Positions 15,435 through 17,529 of a DNA stretch of 17,529 nucleotides are shown piece by piece. A program made the translations under genes and the position numbers. The notes below the pieces were generated by a model. The model was not told the origin of the DNA, made no database searches, and saw only the letters and a program-made list of their open reading frames with translations. Within the stretch, counting starts at the first letter, position 1. Each line of letters starts with the position of its first letter. The stretch is taken from NCBI GenBank assembly GCA_007131945.1, contig SLPP01000084.1, positions 1-17,529 on the forward strand. The letters are read 5' to 3'. The DNA comes from Paracoccaceae bacterium (lineage in GTDB: Bacteria; Pseudomonadota; Alphaproteobacteria; Rhodobacterales; Rhodobacteraceae).

Positions 15435-16589
15435 ATGACGTTTCCGCTGATGGCATCCGCCTGGATGACCGACGAGCACCGGATGCTCGAGGAGATGACG
15501 CGCGACTTCATCGCCGAGAAATGGGCGCCGCATTTCGACCGCTGGCGCGATCAGGGCGAGATGGACCGCACGACCTGGCAAGAAGCGGGCGAGGTCGGGC
15601 TCCTCTGCGCCTCGATCCCCGAGGAATACGGCGGCGCGGGCGGCGATTTCGGCCACGAGGCGGTGATCTACATGGAGGCCGGCCGGGCGAACCTGGCCAG
15701 CTGGGGCAACGGCATCCATTCCGGCATCGTGGCGCATTACATCCTTGCCTACGGCACCGAGGAGCAGAAGAAGCGCTGGCTGCCGAAGATGGCCTCGGGC
15801 GAGATGGTGGGCGCGCTGGCCATGACCGAACCCTCGGGCGGGTCAGACGTGCAGAACCTCAGGACCCGCGCCATCCGCGACGGCAATGTGTACCGGCTGA
15901 CCGGCTCGAAGACCTTCATCACCAACGGCCAGCACGCCAACCTGATCGTCGTCGCCGCCAAGACCGACCCGAACGCCAAGGCCAAGGGCGTCTCGCTGGT
16001 GGTGGTGGAAACCGACGGGGCCGAGGGCTTCCGGCGGGGGCGCAACCTCGACAAGGTGGGGCTCAAGGCGGCGGACACGTCCGAGCTCTTCTTCGACGAG
16101 GTCGCCCTGCCGCCCGAGAACATCCTCGGCGGGCAGGAGGGGATGGGGTTCTACCAGATGATGGAACAGCTGCCGCAGGAGCGACTGATCATCGGCTGCG
16201 GCGCGGTCGGCGCGATCGAGGGGGCGGTGGCGCGGACCATCGCCTACTGCAAGGAGCGCGAGGCCTTCGGGCAGCCGATCATCAACTTCCAGAACACCCG
16301 CTTCAAGCTGGCGGAGTGCAAGACCCAGGCCGTCGTCGCCCGGGCCTTCCTCGACCGCTGCATCGAGGCGCATCTGAAGGGGGAACTCACGGTCGAGCTG
16401 GCGGCGATGTCGAAATACTGGCTGAGCGACCTGCAATGCGCGGTGATCGACGACTGCGTGCAGCTGCATGGCGGCTACGGCTTCATGACCGAGTATGCCG
16501 TTGCCGAGATGTGGACTGACGCGCGCGTGCAGCGCATCTATGGCGGCACCAACGAGATCATGAAGGAACTGATCGGGAGGTCGCTGTGA
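15435..16589 (+). CDS. Acyl-CoA dehydrogenase, long-chain (ACADL-like) type
   Basis: A 384-residue FAD acyl-CoA dehydrogenase with all three domains: [29 protein letters not shown], then the C-terminal helical domain with [43 protein letters not shown] and [15 protein letters not shown]. The place of the catalytic Glu of medium-chain enzymes (YEGT) is occupied by Gly (IYGGT). As in long-chain and isovaleryl enzymes the base should therefore lie in the earlier helix, most likely Glu262 in GAIEGAVAR. The C-terminal third resembles mammalian LCAD closely from memory. The ATG at 15435 is preceded by GGAGG at 15423-15427. It is co-transcribed with the DmdC-like enzyme, giving the operon two dehydrogenases of different geometry. 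Chain length is not certain. Confidence 0.93.
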   Translation: MTFPLMASAWMTDEHRMLEEMTRDFIAEKWAPHFDRWRDQGEMDRTTWQEAGEVGLLCASIPEEYGGAGGDFGHEAVIYMEAGRANLASWGNGIHSGIVAHYILAYGTEEQKKRWLPKMASGEMVGALAMTEPSGGSDVQNLRTRAIRDGNVYRLTGSKTFITNGQHANLIVVAAKTDPNAKAKGVSLVVVETDGAEGFRRGRNLDKVGLKAADTSELFFDEVALPPENILGGQEGMGFYQMMEQLPQERLIIGCGAVGAIEGAVARTIAYCKEREAFGQPIINFQNTRFKLAECKTQAVVARAFLDRCIEAHLKGELTVELAAMSKYWLSDLQCAVIDDCVQLHGGYGFMTEYAVAEMWTDARVQRIYGGTNEIMKELIGRSL

Positions 16590-16627
16590 ACGCGGCGCCC
16601 GGAGGTGCTCCCGCCGCTCGTCAGGCT

Positions 16628-16680
16628 GCGCCTGCGGCGCAACCTTCCTTGCGTTGGGCCGGGCACCGCGCCTGCGGCGC
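16628..16680 (+). repeat. 13-bp direct repeat pair GCGCCTGCGGCGC, units 40 bp apart
   Basis: Identical copies at 16628-16640 and 16668-16680, each itself a small hairpin (GCGCC, TGC, GGCGC). They fill the 112-base gap between the second dehydrogenase and the GST gene. Between them CGCAA and TTGCG form a further small inverted repeat. This looks like a fragment of a dispersed intergenic repeat; other copies would have to be sought in the genome. Confidence 0.5.
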
Positions 16681-16701
16681 GGCGAAAAGGGGGAACGGAC
16701 G

Positions 16702-17328
16702 ATGACAGCGACGCTTTACTGCTTCGGCGAATCGGGAAATGCCTACAAGGCAGCGCTGACCATGGCGCTCTGCGGCCATGACTGGGCGCCGCGCTTCGTC
16801 GATTTCTTCGGCGGCGAGACGCGCGGGGCGGAGTTCCGCGCGCTAAACCCGATGGGCGAGGTGCCGGTGATGGTCGAGGGCGAGTTGGTGCTGACGCAAT
16901 CGGGAGCGATCCAGGCGCATGTGGCGCGCGCGACCGGCCGGATGGCCGGGGTCGAGGATCCGGAAGTGCTGCGCTGGGTGCTGTGGGACAATCACAAGCT
17001 GTCGAGCCAGGCGGGCACGGTGCGGTTCCTCGCCAATTTCCTGCCCGAGGAGAAGCGCCCCGCGCCGGTGATCGATTTCCTCAAGGCGCGGCTCAATTCG
17101 GCCTACAGGGTGCTCGACGCGCATCTCGACGGGCGCGACTGGATCGCCGGCGGCGCGCCCTCGATCGCCGACTGCGCCTGCGCGGGCTATCTCTACTATC
17201 CCGAACCCTTCGGCTTCGTCCGTGGGGACTGGCCGCATGTCGACGCCTGGCTCTCGCGCCTGAGCGCGCAGCCCGGATGGAAGCATCCCTACGAGTTGAT
17301 GCCCGGCTCACCGACCGACCGGCAATGA
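16702..17328 (+). CDS. Glutathione S-transferase family protein
   Basis: A 208-residue cytosolic protein with an N-terminal thioredoxin-like domain (about 1-80) and a C-terminal helical domain (about 90-205). The start of the first domain, YCFGESGNAYKAALTMALCG, places Ser11 where serine-type GSTs have the residue that activates glutathione. MGEVPVMVEGELVLTQSGAI supplies the cis-proline loop (VP) and the glutathione-contacting QS pair. SIADCACAGYLYY is the usual capping segment of the second domain. The start at 16702 follows an A/G-rich AAAAGGGGGAA site; an upstream in-frame TTG is less likely. It lies inside the acyl-CoA operon with the thiolase ATG 12 bases after its stop, so it may act on a reactive or thioester intermediate. 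Its reaction is unknown. Confidence 0.93.
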   Translation: MTATLYCFGESGNAYKAALTMALCGHDWAPRFVDFFGGETRGAEFRALNPMGEVPVMVEGELVLTQSGAIQAHVARATGRMAGVEDPEVLRWVLWDNHKLSSQAGTVRFLANFLPEEKRPAPVIDFLKARLNSAYRVLDAHLDGRDWIAGGAPSIADCACAGYLYYPEPFGFVRGDWPHVDAWLSRLSAQPGWKHPYELMPGSPTDRQ

Positions 17329-17339
17329 AGGAGACCACG

Positions 17340-17529
17340 ATGACCGATGCCTATATCTACGACGCCTGCCGGACGGTGCGCGGCAAGGGCCGCAAGGACG
17401 GCAGCCTTCACGAGGTGAGCGCGCCGCGGCTTTCGGCGATCGCGCTCAACGCCATCAAGGAGCGCAACGCGCTGGACACCCGCGCCATCGAGGACGTGAT
17501 CTGGGGCAACGTGACCCAGGTCGCCGAAC
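17340..17529 (+). CDS. Acetyl-CoA acyltransferase (thiolase), 5' part only
   Basis: The first 63 codons of a thiolase, cut by the window end. It begins MTDAYIYDACRTVRGKGRKD, continues with LHEVSAPRLSAIALNAIKER and reaches IEDVIWGNVTQ, the typical N-terminal pattern of thiolase family proteins just before the catalytic Cys region, which is not in view. AAGGAGA at 17328-17334, overlapping the stop of the GST gene, is five bases from the ATG, so it is tightly coupled to the genes before it. Thiolases cleave 3-ketoacyl-CoA, the last step of beta-oxidation, which fits the two dehydrogenases upstream. Hydratase and 3-hydroxyacyl-CoA dehydrogenase genes are expected beyond the window. Confidence 0.9.
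   Translation, partial: MTDAYIYDACRTVRGKGRKDGSLHEVSAPRLSAIALNAIKERNALDTRAIEDVIWGNVTQVAE

Overview
The window is dense, very GC-rich DNA with strong Shine-Dalgarno sites, many 4-nt ATGA gene overlaps and almost no intergenic space. Together with the gene content (a membrane-bound PuuD urate oxidase, a DmdC-like acyl-CoA dehydrogenase behind two tandem MerR regulators, a FadA-type thiolase) this suggests an alphaproteobacterium of the Rhodobacterales. Genus cannot be read from the sequence. No rRNA, tRNA, CRISPR array, insertion sequence or phage gene was seen, and no gene-free stretch exceeds 300 bases.

Layout: (1) 1-720, the 3' part of a zinc-binding ZnuA protein with a very His-rich loop, then 764-1435, an SRAP/YedK abasic-site protein. 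(2) 1630-8653, a urate catabolism island. A minus-strand operon encodes a PuuE allantoinase-OHCU decarboxylase fusion, ureidoglycine aminohydrolase, ureidoglycolate lyase and an NCS2 purine permease. hiuH is divergent from that operon and convergent with a LysR regulator gene, which is in turn divergent from puuD. (3) 8709-10099, a DUF952 protein overlapping pyrD by one base. (4) 10096-12443, a minus-strand operon of two hotdog thioesterases and a DinF-type MATE transporter. (5) 12574-17529, two MerR regulators, two acyl-CoA dehydrogenases, a glutathione S-transferase and the start of a thiolase: a fatty acyl-CoA oxidation operon that continues past the window.

How the urate genes work together: the permease imports urate or xanthine; PuuD oxidises urate and passes electrons to a fused cytochrome c; HiuH hydrolyses 5-hydroxyisourate; the UraD domain makes (S)-allantoin; the PuuE domain makes allantoate; UGlyAH converts ureidoglycine to ureidoglycolate; AllA splits that to glyoxylate and urea. 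Allantoate amidohydrolase, which joins the PuuE and UGlyAH steps, is not in the window, nor is xanthine dehydrogenase.

The most interesting new signal is a shared box, TTTCA-N10-GAAAG-W-CCT-N4-CA. It occurs once before hiuH and once before puuD, each time with the TTTC-N11-GAAA dyad ending exactly 20 bp before a plausible -35 element. This is where an activating LysR protein would bind (about -65), so the embedded LysR gene is the obvious candidate regulator of the pathway. I see no wholly unknown multi-gene system here.
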